Positions 1 through 28,844 of a stretch of DNA of 55,479 bases are shown here, one piece after another (position 1 is the first letter of the stretch; every line of letters starts with the position of its first letter). The stretch comes from Paulinella micropora. Lineage: Eukaryota > Cercozoa > Imbricatea > Euglyphida. Location of the stretch: NCBI GenBank assembly GCA_009731375.1, contig BJOX01000338.1:443901-499379 (forward strand), written 5' to 3'. The notes below the pieces were generated by a model that searched no databases, had not been told where the DNA came from, and was given only the letters and a program-made list of their open reading frames with translations. The position numbers and the translations under genes were made by a program.

Positions 1-82
1 CCCCCGCCCCAAAACAAAAAAAAAACACACACACAGACAGACAGACAGACAGACACACACACACACACACACGCGCGCGCGC
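1..82. repeat. AC/GACA microsatellite at window start
   Basis: A short poly-C/poly-A start is followed by AC dinucleotides, GACA tetranucleotides and a CG run that abuts the proposed first exon of the DUF2358 gene. Confidence 0.9.
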
Positions 83-6319
<6,237 letters not shown>

Positions 6320-6418
6320 TAGGTTGATAGGTTGATAGATTGATAGATTGATAGATTGATAGATTGATAGGTTGATACATTGATAGAGGGAACCAAGGAG
6401 GCTCCTCCTGTTTACGAC

Positions 6419-6449
<31 letters not shown>

Positions 6450-7736
6450 CTTCTTCTTCTTCTTCTTCTTCTTCTTCTTCTGCTTCTGCTTCTTCTTCTT
6501 CTGCTGCTGCTCCTCCTCCTCCTCCTCTTCCTCCTCCTCCTCCTTTCTTCTTTCTTTCTTTCTTTCTTTCTTCCCTCCTACCTTCCTTCTGCTCCCTTTC
6601 TTTTTCGGTGGCATCATGTTCTGTTTTCTCTTTCTCTCTTTCGCTTTCTTCCTGTTGGCCTTGTCTGGACCCTAACCATCTTTCCCTCCTGTTGTACTAC
6701 ATGAACTATTTCCCTCTCGTCTCCCTTTCATCACCAACGACGTTCTAAAAAGAAAGCCATCTAAAGTTGAACTCACCTGCAACCTTCTCTGTCAAATGTT
6801 AGTGCTAGTGCAATGTTCGTGCTATTGCAAGGCTGAAGCCATCGCTTGAAAGCTCGGGACAAGTACTAATTTTCTTCGAGTCCACAGATGATGAGTCAGA
6901 CTTAACAAATTTTCCTGGCAGCCTAGGTACTAACTGTAGATGTAACTCAGTCCATGGACCATGTAAACAGTCGTGGATTACGCCGGAATGCTACGAGTCG
7001 GCCAGAAAGTAAATTCACCGGCGAAAGGCCCGGTGACCGTAATTACTGATACATAATAACATTGTAGTTAGCATGTATTAACTTCGTAAATAGACGCAGT
7101 GAAATCGGGGCGCAAATCTGCGTTTAAACTAAAATACATTTTTTAATACTGTTTTTTTTCAATCATTTACTAATACAGATATTCAACTGGTCTCCCGGCA
7201 CATAAAAAATCATGATCAATACGTACTAAGCAATATTATGAAGTGTTATGAATTGATTACACTACATATTTAAAGAGCGGCCTCCGAATTCTGTTGAAAG
7301 TTCAGTAAGCGGCCCGGGTTTTTAAAAATAGCACTAGCAGTGACTGGCACATGTTATTAATAATGAAATTTACTGGAAACTTCCTGGTGTGGAGACCAGT
7401 TCTGAGGCAAGTTGTGATCATCTCCGGTAAGTTCAAGTCTATCTGACTACAGCTTTACTTTTTTTTTAAAGCTTGTGGTTCGGAACTTGACTGACTAGAT
7501 CGCAGACCCTTTCAAGTCACAACTTGAGTTCACTATGACTTTCAAGAATCAAGTTTTATTACCGTCAGGCTCAGTCGACATGACTTCATTTTAGCCAACC
7601 GGCCAAAAATAATCAAGTCTTTGAAGTTAAACCTATATAACATTTGAAGTTCGACCTATATAAAAATTTCAACTTATATAAATTTGAACTTGACTTGTGT
7701 GACTTCAACTTTCACCTATATGGAAAATTTAACTTA
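6320..7736. other. Intergenic: TTC microsatellite and unique AT-rich DNA, no gene seen
   Basis: 3' flank of the DUF2358 gene. GATT repeats fill 6320-6385, a TTC trinucleotide run fills 6420-6545, and CTTT-rich DNA continues to about 6660. After that comes unique sequence with no convincing ORF. A small hairpin (CACCGG/CCGGTG) lies at about 7015-7036. The 7440-7730 part repeats AACTT and TATATAA words and may belong to the outer arm of the foldback element that follows. Confidence 0.6.
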
Positions 7737-8010
7737 TTGCTGTTGACATTCAAGACAACAAAAAAAATTGATTTTTCTGTTTTGGTTGGAATTTCAGTTT
7801 TGGTTGGAATTTTGATTTTGGGTGAAAATTTGAATTTTTCATATTAACGGCTATATTCGTCCGCAAAATATCGTAAATTTTCGCGAAATGTTACCGTTAA
7901 ATTTGAAAATTTGAATTTTTGTCACAAAAATGAAAAACTGTCACAAAAATGAAAATCTGACACAAAAATGAAAAACTAATTTTTGTTGTTGTCTTGAATG
8001 TCAACAGCAA
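7737..8010. mobile_element. Foldback / MITE-like element 1
   Basis: The first 24 bases (TTGCTGTTGACATTCAAGAC and on) recur exactly as the reverse complement at 7987-8010, and the arms stay alignable inward. The left arm holds two copies of a TTTTGGTTGGAATT motif and the right arm three copies of TCACAAAAATGAAAA. The centre (7843-7902) is itself an imperfect palindrome starting and ending in ATTAACGG/CCGTTAAAT. No ORF is present. It shares this core with the element at 51405-51672. Degenerate inverted similarity may extend outward to about 7615 and 8100. Confidence 0.8.
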
Positions 8011-8489
8011 TATATAAAAAAGTTGACGTATATAAAAAATTTTGACGTCTGTACTTGAACGTCAACTTGAACTTTTTCATATAATGTGAGTTTGGATACA
8101 ACCCCAAGGGATAATTACACAAGGAACTCTTATTATATAAAAGTCTCTATGGCTGCATTAAGTTCTGACTCCTGAGAGCAGGTGAAACTTGATGATACCA
8201 GTAAATAGCAGACTCTGAGAGGTCACTTCGTTTATGAAAGCCGGCTCTGAAGTTACGTAGATTTCTACTTCAACGCTTTGCATACTTGGATTGCAAAGTA
8301 CATCTCTACCGCTGAAGAATTTTACTCAGGAATTCCTTACCTACCTTTTCATTTCCAACGACGTGTTTTCTTTGATACAATCTAGACTTTGCCTCTACAA
8401 GTCACGCGCCAGTGGTAAGCTCTTCGACAGGCTTCCGTAAGCCAAGGACCCTTGGAACTGCTTGGTTGGTTGATCAACTGATCAACTGA
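8011..8489. other. Intergenic, nothing recognised
   Basis: AT-rich unique DNA between the foldback element and the stop codon of the minus-strand gene. No ORF, RNA gene or repeat is recognised apart from a short TGATCAAC triple repeat near 8470-8495. Confidence 0.5.
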
Positions 8490-9011
8490 TCAACTCCTTG
8501 CGGGAGGATCGTATGGAATGTTATCATCGTCGACATAGGTCCAGAAGTAGCCAGCAGCCTTCTGGTTCTTCTTGATAGCGCGGTGTATGTTGGAGCTGTG
8601 TGAGCCCACGTCACGAGTCGCCTCGGCTACCGAGGGATACACCTTGCCTGTATAAAGGCATGCAGACATAGACTGAAAAGGGTATAAATACTAATTACAC
8701 ACCACTGACAAAACACAACAGGCAGGAAGAGCGAAAGGTCTTTCCCATCCATTCGGTGCCCTTTGCAGGGACCTTTCTTGTTCTTGTTCCCACGCTGTCT
8801 CTGCATCCCTTGTTGCCTTCGCCTCATGGGCGCGGGTGGATACCTACCTGCCTACCCCCGCCTGCCTACCTCCCTCCCTCCCTCCCTCACTACCTACATA
8901 GCTACCTACATAGCTACTTTCCTACCTATCTACCTAGCTACCTGTGCCGATGCAGATGACGGCTCGCGGCACGCCGCGCATGTGCTGCAGCTCGAACTTG
9001 CCCGCCACCAT
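8490..9011 (-). CDS. Small protein with NUMOD1/IENR1-like DNA-binding repeat
   Basis: Two exons on the minus strand: 9011-8942 (from an ATG in a good ACCATGG context) and 8647-8490, stop TGA. They join across a 294-bp GT-AG intron rich in CCTA units. The product is about 75 residues. The C-terminal half reads VICIGTG, then [20 protein letters not shown], then [15 protein letters not shown]. That is the usual shape of the NUMOD1 / intron-encoded-nuclease repeat: a beta strand, then a helix-turn-helix with SI-like core, then a GYxW end. Such repeats bind DNA next to homing nuclease domains, but no nuclease motif is visible here. The 5' end is uncertain: the frame stays open upstream, and a possible extra exon lies at 9600-9672. 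Confidence 0.6.
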
Positions 9012-9095
9012 GGTGAGCAAGCAAGGTAGCAATAAGGTGGTAGAGCAACCAAGAAGAGCAGGGCCCCGAGAAGAAAAGAGCTTGCGATCTGAAGA

Positions 9096-9105
<10 letters not shown>

Positions 9106-9133
<28 letters not shown>

Positions 9134-9197
9134 ATAGACACATACAGACGTGCAGACAGACAGACAGACAGACAGATAAACAGATAGACAGACAGAC

Positions 9198-9278
<81 letters not shown>

Positions 9279-9520
9279 TGTAGGTATGTAGGTAGAAAGG
9301 TAGGTAGGTAGATAGCTAGCTAGCTAGCTAGATTGATAGATAGATGTATGTATGTATGTGTGTATGTATGTATGTATGTATGTATGTATATATGCATATA
9401 TACATATATATATATACATATATATATAATATATATATATATATACTTATATATATATATTTATATACATCTTTATAAATCTATATATTTTATATTTTCA
9501 TGTATACATATATATGCATA
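9106..9520. repeat. GA, GACA, GATA and TATA microsatellites
   Basis: GA repeat at 9100-9130, GACA/GATA tetranucleotides at 9150-9340, TATG and TA-rich DNA to about 9520. Confidence 0.9.
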
Positions 9521-9599
9521 TTAATGCCAAGGAAGATAGTAAAAATTGAAGGAATAGATAAGGCAGTAGCTGGAGATGTATTAAGAGTGGAGAGGCTTA

Positions 9600-9672
9600 C
9601 GCTGTGTTTGTCTCCAAGGACCACTTTGGTCTGCGCTAGACGCTAGACCGTCCTTGACGCCAATCTGTTGCT
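9600..9672 (-). CDS. Possible upstream exon of the NUMOD1-like gene
   Basis: In an island of unique sequence (9530-9690) the minus strand has an acceptor-like CAG, an open frame beginning [15 protein letters not shown], and a GTAAGC donor. It lies in the right orientation upstream of the NUMOD1-like exons but has no recognisable homology, so this is a weak call. Confidence 0.25.
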
Positions 9673-9699
9673 GTCATCAGTAAAAAACAGCACGCAAAA

Positions 9700-9753
9700 T
9701 GTGTATGTATGTATGTATGTATGTATGTATGTATGTATATGTGTGTATGTATG

Positions 9754-9785
<32 letters not shown>

Positions 9786-11103
9786 TGTATGTATGTATGT
9801 ATGTATGTATTATGTGTATTATGTATGTATGTACCTGGCCATGTATGTACGTATGTCTGTATGTATGTATGTCTGTATGTATGTATGTATGTATGTATGT
9901 ATGTATGCATGTATGTATGTATGTATGTATGTATGGAAATCAGTAATTATGAATGTATGTATGCATGCATGTATGTATGTATGTATGTATGTATGTATGT
10001 ATGTACGTATGTATGTATGTATGTATGTACGTACGTATGTATGTACGTACGTATGTATGTACGTACGTATGTATGTATGTATGTATGTATGTATGTATGT
10101 ATGGTATGGCATATATGTACGTATGTATGTATGTATGTATGTATGTATGTATGTATGTATGTATGTATGTATATGTATGTATGTACGCATATGTATGTCT
10201 GTATGTCTGTATGCATGTATGTATGTATGTATGTATGTATGTATCTATGTATGTATGTATGTATGTTTGTATGTATGTATTGTATGTATTGTATGTATTG
10301 TATGTATTGTATGTATTGTATGTATTGTATGTATTGTATGTATGTATGTATGTATGTATGGATGGATGGATGGATGGATGGATGGATAGATGGATGGATA
10401 GATGGATGGATGGATGGATGGATGGATGGATGGATGGATGCGTACGTACGTACGTATATATGAATGTATGTATGTATGTATGTATGTATGTATGTATGTA
10501 TGTATGTATTGTATGCATGCTGTGTATGTATGTATGTATGTGAGTGAGGCACGCAAGCATACAACATACATATGTCATACATACATCAATACATGCATGC
10601 ATGCATACTTACGTACATACAACATACATGAATACATACATACATACACACACATACACACATACACACACACACACATACATACATACATACATACATA
10701 CATACATACGTACGTACGTACGTACGTACGTACGTACGTACGTACGGTATACGTCCGTACGTACGTACGTACATACATACATACATACATACATACATAA
10801 ATACATACATACAGACATACATACATACATACATACATACAGACATACATACATACAGACATACATACATACATACATACATACATACAAAGATACATAC
10901 ATACATACATACATACTACAAAGATACATACATACATAGATACATAGATGCATGCATACATACATACACACATGAATACATACATACATACATACATACG
11001 ATACATACATACATACATACATACACACATACATACATGCATACAAGCATACATACATACATACATACATGAATACATACATACATACATACATACATGC
11101 ATG
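9700..11103. repeat. TATG array facing a CATA array (strand switch near 10545)
   Basis: About 840 bp of TATG units (with TACG, GGAT and TATTG variants) on the plus strand turn abruptly at about 10540-10565 into about 540 bp of CATA/CGTA units. The two halves are reverse complements and could pair. No gene is supported: the long apparent ORFs are repeat translations. Confidence 0.9.
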
Positions 11104-11424
11104 CAGGAGGAGAAGGAGGAGAAGGAGGAGGAGGAGAAGGAGAAGGAGGAGAAGGAGAGAAGTGATTCTCTTCGCTTCTAGCAGTGCTAGAAGCAGACAT
11201 TTCAAAAGAGACATCACAAGGCCAAAGACTTTGAATTGCAGAATAACAAGGAGAAGGAGAAGGAGCAGAAGGAGGAGGAGGAGGAGGAGGAGAAGGAGGA
11301 GAAGGAGAAAGTACTGGAGAAGTAGGAGGAGAGAAGTGATCTCTTCACTTCTAGCAGTGCTACAAGCAGACAGTTCAAAGGAGACATCACAAGGGCAAGG
11401 ACTTTAAATTGCAGAATCACAAGG
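11104..11424. repeat. GGAGAA purine tract with a ~90-bp tandem duplication
   Basis: Purine-rich GAGGAGAAG repeats are followed by an island at 11157-11250, which recurs at 11333-11423 with about 10% difference. Both read AGAAGTGAT, CTTCTAGCAGTGCTA, AAGCAGACA, GAGACATCACAAGG, GAATTGCAGAAT or close variants. It is non-coding as far as I can see. Confidence 0.8.
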
Positions 11425-11568
11425 CATCTCCGTCTTCTCTCTAAAAGCTCACATCAGACAAAGTCATACATGATGTCCAAGTACTTGTGCCAGGCTATTC
11501 TTCTTGTGTGGCGTTGTCGTACAGGTATGAAGAGGCGATGGAATATTTCATTTCTCTCAACGGAAAAG

Positions 11569-11928
<360 letters not shown>

Positions 11929-12873
11929 NNNNNNNNNNNNNNNNNNNNNNNNNNNNNNNNNNNNNNNNNNNNNNNNNNNNNNNNNNNNNNNNNNNNNNNN
12001 NNNNNNNNNNNNNNNNNNNNNNNNNNNNNNNNNNNNNNNNNNNNNNNNNNNNNNNNNNNNNNNNNNNNNNNNNNNNNNNNNNNNNNNNNNNNNNNNNNNN
12101 NNNNNNNNNNNNNNNNNNNNNNNNNNNNNNNNNNNNNNNNNNNNNNNNNNNNNNNNNNNNNNNNNNNNNNNNNNNNNNNNNNNNNNNNNNNNNNNNNNNN
12201 NNNNNNNNNNNNNNNNNNNNNNNNNNNNNNNNNNNNNNNNNNNNNNNNNNNNNNNNNNNNNNNNNNNNNNNNNNNNNNNNNNNNNNNNNNNNNNNNNNNN
12301 NNNNNNNNNNNNNNNNNNNNNNNNNNNNNNNNNNNNNNNNNNNNNNNNNNNNNNNNNNNNNNNNNNNNNNNNNNNNNNNNNNNNNNNNNNNNNNNNNNNN
12401 NNNNNNNNNNNNNNNNNNNNNNNNNNNNNNNNNNNNNNNNNNNNNNNNNNNNNNNNNNNNNNNNNNNNNNNNNNNNNNNNNNNNNNNNNNNNNNNNNNNN
12501 NNNNNNNNNNNNNNNNNNNNNNNNNNNNNNNNNNNNNNNNNNNNNNNNNNNNNNNNNNNNNNNNNNNNNNNNNNNNNNNNNNNNNNNNNNNNNNNNNNNN
12601 NNNNNNNNNNNNNNNNNNNNNNNNNNNNNNNNNNNNNNNNNNNNNNNNNNNNNNNNNNNNNNNNNNNNNNNNNNNNNNNNNNNNNNNNNNNNNNNNNNNN
12701 NNNNNNNNNNNNNNNNNNNNNNNNNNNNNNNNNNNNNNNNNNNNNNNNNNNNNNNNNNNNNNNNNNNNNNNNNNNNNNNNNNNNNNNNNNNNNNNNNNNN
12801 NNNNNNNNNNNNNNNNNNNNNNNNNNNNNNNNNNNNNNNNNNNNNNNNNNNNNNNNNNNNNNNNNNNNNNNNN
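11929..12873. other. Assembly gap
   Basis: 945 N. The flanks are an ATT array on the left and the tail of a SINE-like unit on the right. Confidence 1.
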
Positions 12874-12929
12874 CCGTGCTACCAATGGAGGCACATGTCC
12901 GACAGGATCAAAGGCCAATTGACTGATAA

Positions 12930-12990
<61 letters not shown>

Positions 12991-12991
12991 A

Positions 12992-13087
<96 letters not shown>

Positions 13088-13100
13088 GGGAGTACATAGG
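12874..13100 (+). mobile_element. SINE-like 3' end with TTG/ATT tail
   Basis: The 12874-12930 stretch (AATGGAGGCACATGTCCGAC and on) resembles the 3' end of the tRNA-derived SINE at 13586-13845 (GATGGAGGCGCATGTGCAGA). It is followed directly by a trinucleotide tail, here TTG and then ATT. Confidence 0.55.
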
Positions 13101-13276
13101 CCATCGGTCCTTTCCATGGGCTGATTGGTATAAAGCTCCTAGAGTAATGTTCTATGCCGTCACTTCCTTTATTCCACCGATTGGTGTGGAGACTTTCCTT
13201 ATGGAATGGAGGACTGGATGCACATGGCATTTTGGCTCAGCAATTGGCAGGAGATACATTATTATTATTATTATTA
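13088..13276 (+). mobile_element. SINE-like unit with ATT tail
   Basis: Unique 170-bp stretch ending in a segment similar to the SINE 3' end: GGCTCAGCAATTGGCAGGAG here against TGCATCAGCCATTGACAGAG in the tRNA-headed copy. It is followed by an ATT run and a 10-N gap (13277-13286). The 5' part shows no tRNA head. Confidence 0.5.
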
Positions 13277-13286
13277 NNNNNNNNNN

Positions 13287-13487
13287 ATTATTATTATTAT
13301 TGTTATGATTATTATTATTACTATGATTATGATTATGATTATGATTATGATTATGATTATGATTATGATTATGATTATGATTATGATTATGATTATGATT
13401 GTGATTGTGATTGTGATTGTGATTATGATTATGATTATGATTATGATTATGATTATTATTATGATTATGATTATGATTATTATTATG

Positions 13488-13576
<89 letters not shown>

Positions 13577-13580
13577 TACT
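13287..13580. repeat. ATT/GATTAT array
   Basis: ATT repeats with a long block of TTATGA hexamers (13320-13490), following a 10-N gap and ending at the SINE head. Confidence 0.92.
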
Positions 13581-13585
13581 ACTAC

Positions 13586-13845
13586 GACACCGTGATAGCC
13601 CAGTGGTCAAGTTCTACCATCTGGGCCCTGTCTTCGATTCCCGTCGGTGCCACCAGTATTTTCATTGAACATACCGCTCCGTCTGGACCAGTATTTTCAT
13701 TGAACATACCGGTCCGTCTGGAAGTGTTGGAACTGCCCTTGCGGGGGTGTCATTAGAGCTTATCGTCAATTCTTCGTACTCCCCTCACGGGTGAGACGAT
13801 GGAGGCGCATGTGCAGAAATGCATCAGCCATTGACAGAGAAGCAC

Positions 13846-13929
<84 letters not shown>
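13586..13929 (+). mobile_element. tRNA-derived SINE with ATT tail
   Basis: The head (13586-13655) has an RNA polymerase III A box (TAGCCCAGTGG) and a B-box-like CTTCGATTCCC. Its ends would pair as a 7-bp acceptor stem with one mismatch (GACACCG/CGGTGCC), followed by ACCA. The anticodon and T arms are degenerate, so a working tRNA is unlikely. The body has a 35-bp tandem duplication at 13652-13686 and 13687-13721. The 3' end, at about 13845, runs into an ATT trinucleotide tail to 13929. The gene-free stretch after it, 13930-14170, is unique and unrecognised. Confidence 0.72.
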
Positions 13930-13930
<1 letters not shown>

Positions 13931-14170
13931 CAGGCGAGTACTCAGGCGCAATACTGCATACTTATAGCTTCATTTAAGATATTTGCCTTGTTCTTCCTGC
14001 GCTTCATTGGGAGTACTTTTGGGAACAGCTTTTTGCAAAACAGCAAGAGCTCTGGGTTTCGCAACAGTGATCCGGTGCATAAACCACTGCCAGAAAAATC
14101 CCGGAAAATGTGTGTCGTTTCCCGAAATTTCCCGCATATTGTTCTTATGGTAAGGGGTTCATGTTCTATT

Positions 14171-15180
14171 TGAATGTACGTCTCTGTGTGTGTGCAAGTT
14201 GCTGTGTCTGTATGTCTGTCTGTATGTCTGTATGTCTATGTCTATGTATGTGCATGTATATATGTCTGTATGTATGTACATGTGTATGCATGTTTGTATG
14301 CACGTTACATACAAAGCATACATACATACATAATGTACATACATACATACATACATACATACATACATACATACATACATACATACATACTTACATACAT
14401 ACATACATACACACATACATACATACATACACACATACATACATACATACATACTTACATATACATACATACAAACATACATATGTATGTACATACATAC
14501 ATACATATACATACATACATACATACATACATACATACATACATAATACATACATACATACATACATACATACATACATACATTAATACATACATACATA
14601 CATACATACGTACATACATACATACATACATACATACATACATACAATACATACATACAATACATACATACATACATACATACATACATACATACATACA
14701 TGCATGCATACATAACATCTTCCATACATACATACATACATACATGCATACATGCATACATGCATGCATGTATGCATGCATACACACATACATACATACA
14801 TCATACATACATCATACATACATACATACATACATACATACATACATACATACATAAACATACATACATAACATACATACATAACATACATACATACAAA
14901 CATACATACATACATGCATGCATATATACATACATACATATGTACATATGTATGTACATACATACATGCATGCATACATACATGCATGCATACATACATA
15001 CATACATACATACATACATCATACATACATCATACATACATACATACATACATACATACATACATACATACATACATAACATACATACATAACATACATA
15101 CATAACATACATACATAACATACATACATACATACATAAGTACATACATACATGCATACATACATGCATACATACATGCA

Positions 15181-15211
<31 letters not shown>

Positions 15212-15231
15212 GTATATACATATGCGTATAC

Positions 15232-15262
<31 letters not shown>

Positions 15263-16556
15263 CATACAGTACATACATACATACATACATACATTTAAAA
15301 CATACATACATACATACATACATTTAAAACATACACACATACGTACATACATACATACATTCATTCATTCATTCATGCATACATACATACATACATACAT
15401 ACATACACACACACATATACATACATACATACATACATGCATACATGCATGCATGCATACATGCATGCATACATACATACATACATACATACATACATAC
15501 ATCATAATACATACGTACATACATACATACATACATACATCTACATACATACATACATACATCTACATAAATACATACATAACATACATACATAACATAT
15601 ATACATACAAAAATGCATACATACATACATACATACATACACATACATACATACGTACATACATACATACGTACATACATACATACATACATACACATAC
15701 ATACATACATACATACATGCATACATACATACATACATACATACATGCATGCATACAGTACATACATATACATACATAAATACAGACATACATACAGACA
15801 GACATACATACATACATACATACATACATACCACCCGCCCTCTACGAGAAAGGATGTGTTGTGGAATGGATGTATGATTAGTGGAATAAAATTCTCCATC
15901 TTAAAACCTACATACATACATGCATACATACATACATACATACATACATACATACATACATACATACATACAGTACATACATACATACATACATACATAC
16001 ATACATACATACATGCATACATACGTACATATATACTTACATGTACATACATACATACATACATACATAAATACATACATACATACATACGTACATACAT
16101 ACATACATACATACATACATACCTTACAAACATACCTTACATACATACCTTACATACATACATTACATACATACATACATACATATATACATACATACAT
16201 GCATACATACATACATACATAACATACATACATAACATACATACATTACATACATACATTACCATACATTACATACATATACATAGATACATACATACAT
16301 ACATACATACATACATAAATACATACATACATACATACATACATTACATACATACATTACATACATACACTACATACATACCTTACATACCTTACATACA
16401 TACATACATACATACATACATTACATCCACACATTACATCCATTCATTACATCCATAATACATACATACATACATACATACATACATACATACATACATA
16501 CATACATGCATGCATGCATACATACATACATACATACATACACATACATATATGCA

Positions 16557-16589
<33 letters not shown>

Positions 16590-16644
16590 GCATATATACA
16601 TACATACATACATACATACATACATACATACATACATACATACA

Positions 16645-16687
<43 letters not shown>

Positions 16688-16828
16688 TACATACATACAT
16701 GTACATACACTCCGTCTTAAAACATACATACATACATACATACATACATGCATACATACATACATACTACATGCATGCATGCATACATACATACATACAT
16801 ACATACATACCATACATACATACATACT
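14171..16828. repeat. 2.6-kb CATA array
   Basis: Starts with TGTATGTC-rich DNA (14171-14300), then nearly continuous CATA units with CATG, CGTA and TTACATAC variants. A unique 72-bp island lies at 15832-15909 (no homology recognised), and a CA run lies at 16649-16684. No coding signal. Confidence 0.92.
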
Positions 16829-17171
16829 ATGTATGTATGTATGGTATGTATGTATGTATGTATGTATGTATGTATGTATGTATGTATGCATGTATGCATG
16901 TATGTATGTATGTATGTATGTATGTATGTATGTATGTATGTGTGTACATATGTATGTATGTATGTATGTGTGTATGTATGTGTGTTATGTTATGTATGTT
17001 ATTTTATGTTATGTTATGTCATGTTATGTCATGTTATGTCATGTTATGTTATGTTATGTTATGTTATGTTATGTTATGTATGTATGTATGTATGTATGTA
17101 TGTACGTACATTATGTATGCATGTATGCATGTATGTATGTATGTATGTATATATGTATGTATGCATGTGTG

Positions 17172-17206
<35 letters not shown>

Positions 17207-17216
17207 ATATATATAC
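16829..17216. repeat. TATG array with a GTTAT pentanucleotide block
   Basis: At about 16828 the CATA array flips to its complement TATG. A pentanucleotide block of TTATG/TCATG units fills 16984-17078, and TA repeat ends the block at 17170-17213. Confidence 0.9.
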
Positions 17217-17241
17217 ATACATACATACATACATACATGCA

Positions 17242-17275
<34 letters not shown>

Positions 17276-17535
17276 TCTACCTACCTGCATACATACATAC
17301 ATACATACATACATGCATATATACAAACATACGTACATATACAAACATACATGCGTACAAACATACATATACAAACATACATGCATACATGCATACATAC
17401 GTACTACGTACATACATACATAAATACTTACATATACATACATACATACATACATACATACATACATACATACATACATACATACATACGTACGTACATA
17501 CATACATACATACATACGTACATACATACATACGT
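17217..17535. repeat. CATA/TTAC array
   Basis: The array flips back to CATA after 17217, with a TTAC block at 17243-17272. It ends in CGTA units next to the first RlmN-like exon. Confidence 0.9.
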
Positions 17536-17550
17536 ACGTACGTATGATAT

Positions 17551-27643
<10,093 letters not shown>

Positions 27644-27863
27644 CATCGCTCAAGCAACTTGACTGCGGAGATTGCCGGCACATGTATACCTGCATATTAT
27701 TATACATAGTATTATGTGCATACACACATGCACATTACACGCATATACATATAGTTGATTTATTCTGGAGACGTTCAAGTTGTTATTAATATTTGTGATT
27801 ATTAATTTTAAGCCTTAACATGACGGCCCACAAGATCTAGGTGAGATAGACAGACAGACAGAC

Positions 27864-27929
<66 letters not shown>

Positions 27930-27966
27930 ATGGGAAGGTAAGTAGGTAGGTAGGTAGGTAGGTAGG

Positions 27967-28014
<48 letters not shown>

Positions 28015-28079
28015 AGATAGATAGGATGTAAAATTTTAAAAGTAGAAATTTGGACCAGCAGTTGAAACTTCAAGTTATA
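27644..28079. other. 3' flank of RlmN-like gene with GATA array
   Basis: Unique AT-rich DNA to 27840, then GACA/GATA/GGTA repeats at 27846-28023, then a short unique stretch up to the inverted-repeat element. No gene seen. Confidence 0.6.
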
Positions 28080-28644
28080 TGCCGGCCCACCCGGTATATA
28101 ATGGCAATACTTACCGTTCCTGTCTGTCGGTTATCCTTGAACTAGAGATTTCGGCGTCCCTACTTTAGGTATTCCTCAGTCTTCATATCGCACGGTTAGT
28201 ACAGTTATCGGTTATTAAATATCGTACTATCGTAAAGTTCAATTAAAAAAAGTTAATCAAGTTACAACATGGCCGCACTTGAACAAGGCTTGAATTCCCT
28301 GATGCTATATCATCTATTAATACTACCGGGACATTTAAGTTTTGATACCGTCCCACTTCCATTTTACTATTAATATTGAAGTTACGCTTCCCACTCATCA
28401 GTTCCTACAAGTGGCCCAAGTATTGTCACTGCGGCGGTATTGTATTATTAAACGTGTTTACAATATTAATACCGCATGATTCAGTAGTAAAAAAAAACTT
28501 GAAACACCGTGGCAGTTGATTGGTATTGTAGGCGCAGATACTCTAACCCAACAACCTCCGCTACCGCACGACCAAAACCAATCTTGCACCACTGTCACAG
28601 AATTTTCCCTCAAAAACCGTCTTCTTATTAGTTAGTACAGTGAA

Positions 28645-28834
28645 TGTGAGACTAAATAATCCGAGGCTGCCGTATACTTGCTGTGTCCTACAGTAGATAC
28701 TGTATTGAGAAAAGAGCGCCAGGGGACGGCCCGATTATATACTAGGCCGGACATACGGTAATGGCTCTAACGACACAGATTACATATGCCGGCCCATACT
28801 GACTATCCGGTTAATTATATTAATAGGTCTAACA
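28645..28834 (-). repeat. Copia 3' LTR
   Basis: Pairs with 37496-37671. It holds 13 bases (GGCCGGACATACG region) that the other LTR lacks, plus a changed end. It is preceded on the minus strand by the purine tract at 28835-28844. Confidence 0.85.
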
Positions 28835-28844
28835 CTCCCCCTGG

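Noticed and set aside
6420-6620. Coding repeat of Ser or Lys homopolymers
   Set aside because: A TTC trinucleotide array with no splice sites or neighbours of a gene. It is open on both strands.
11929-13308. Long ORFs across N runs
   Set aside because: The translation passes through unknown bases and trinucleotide repeats, so there is no evidence for coding.
13586-13656. Functional tRNA gene
   Set aside because: The A box and acceptor ends fit, but the anticodon and T stems do not pair and ACCA is encoded in the DNA. It continues into a SINE body.
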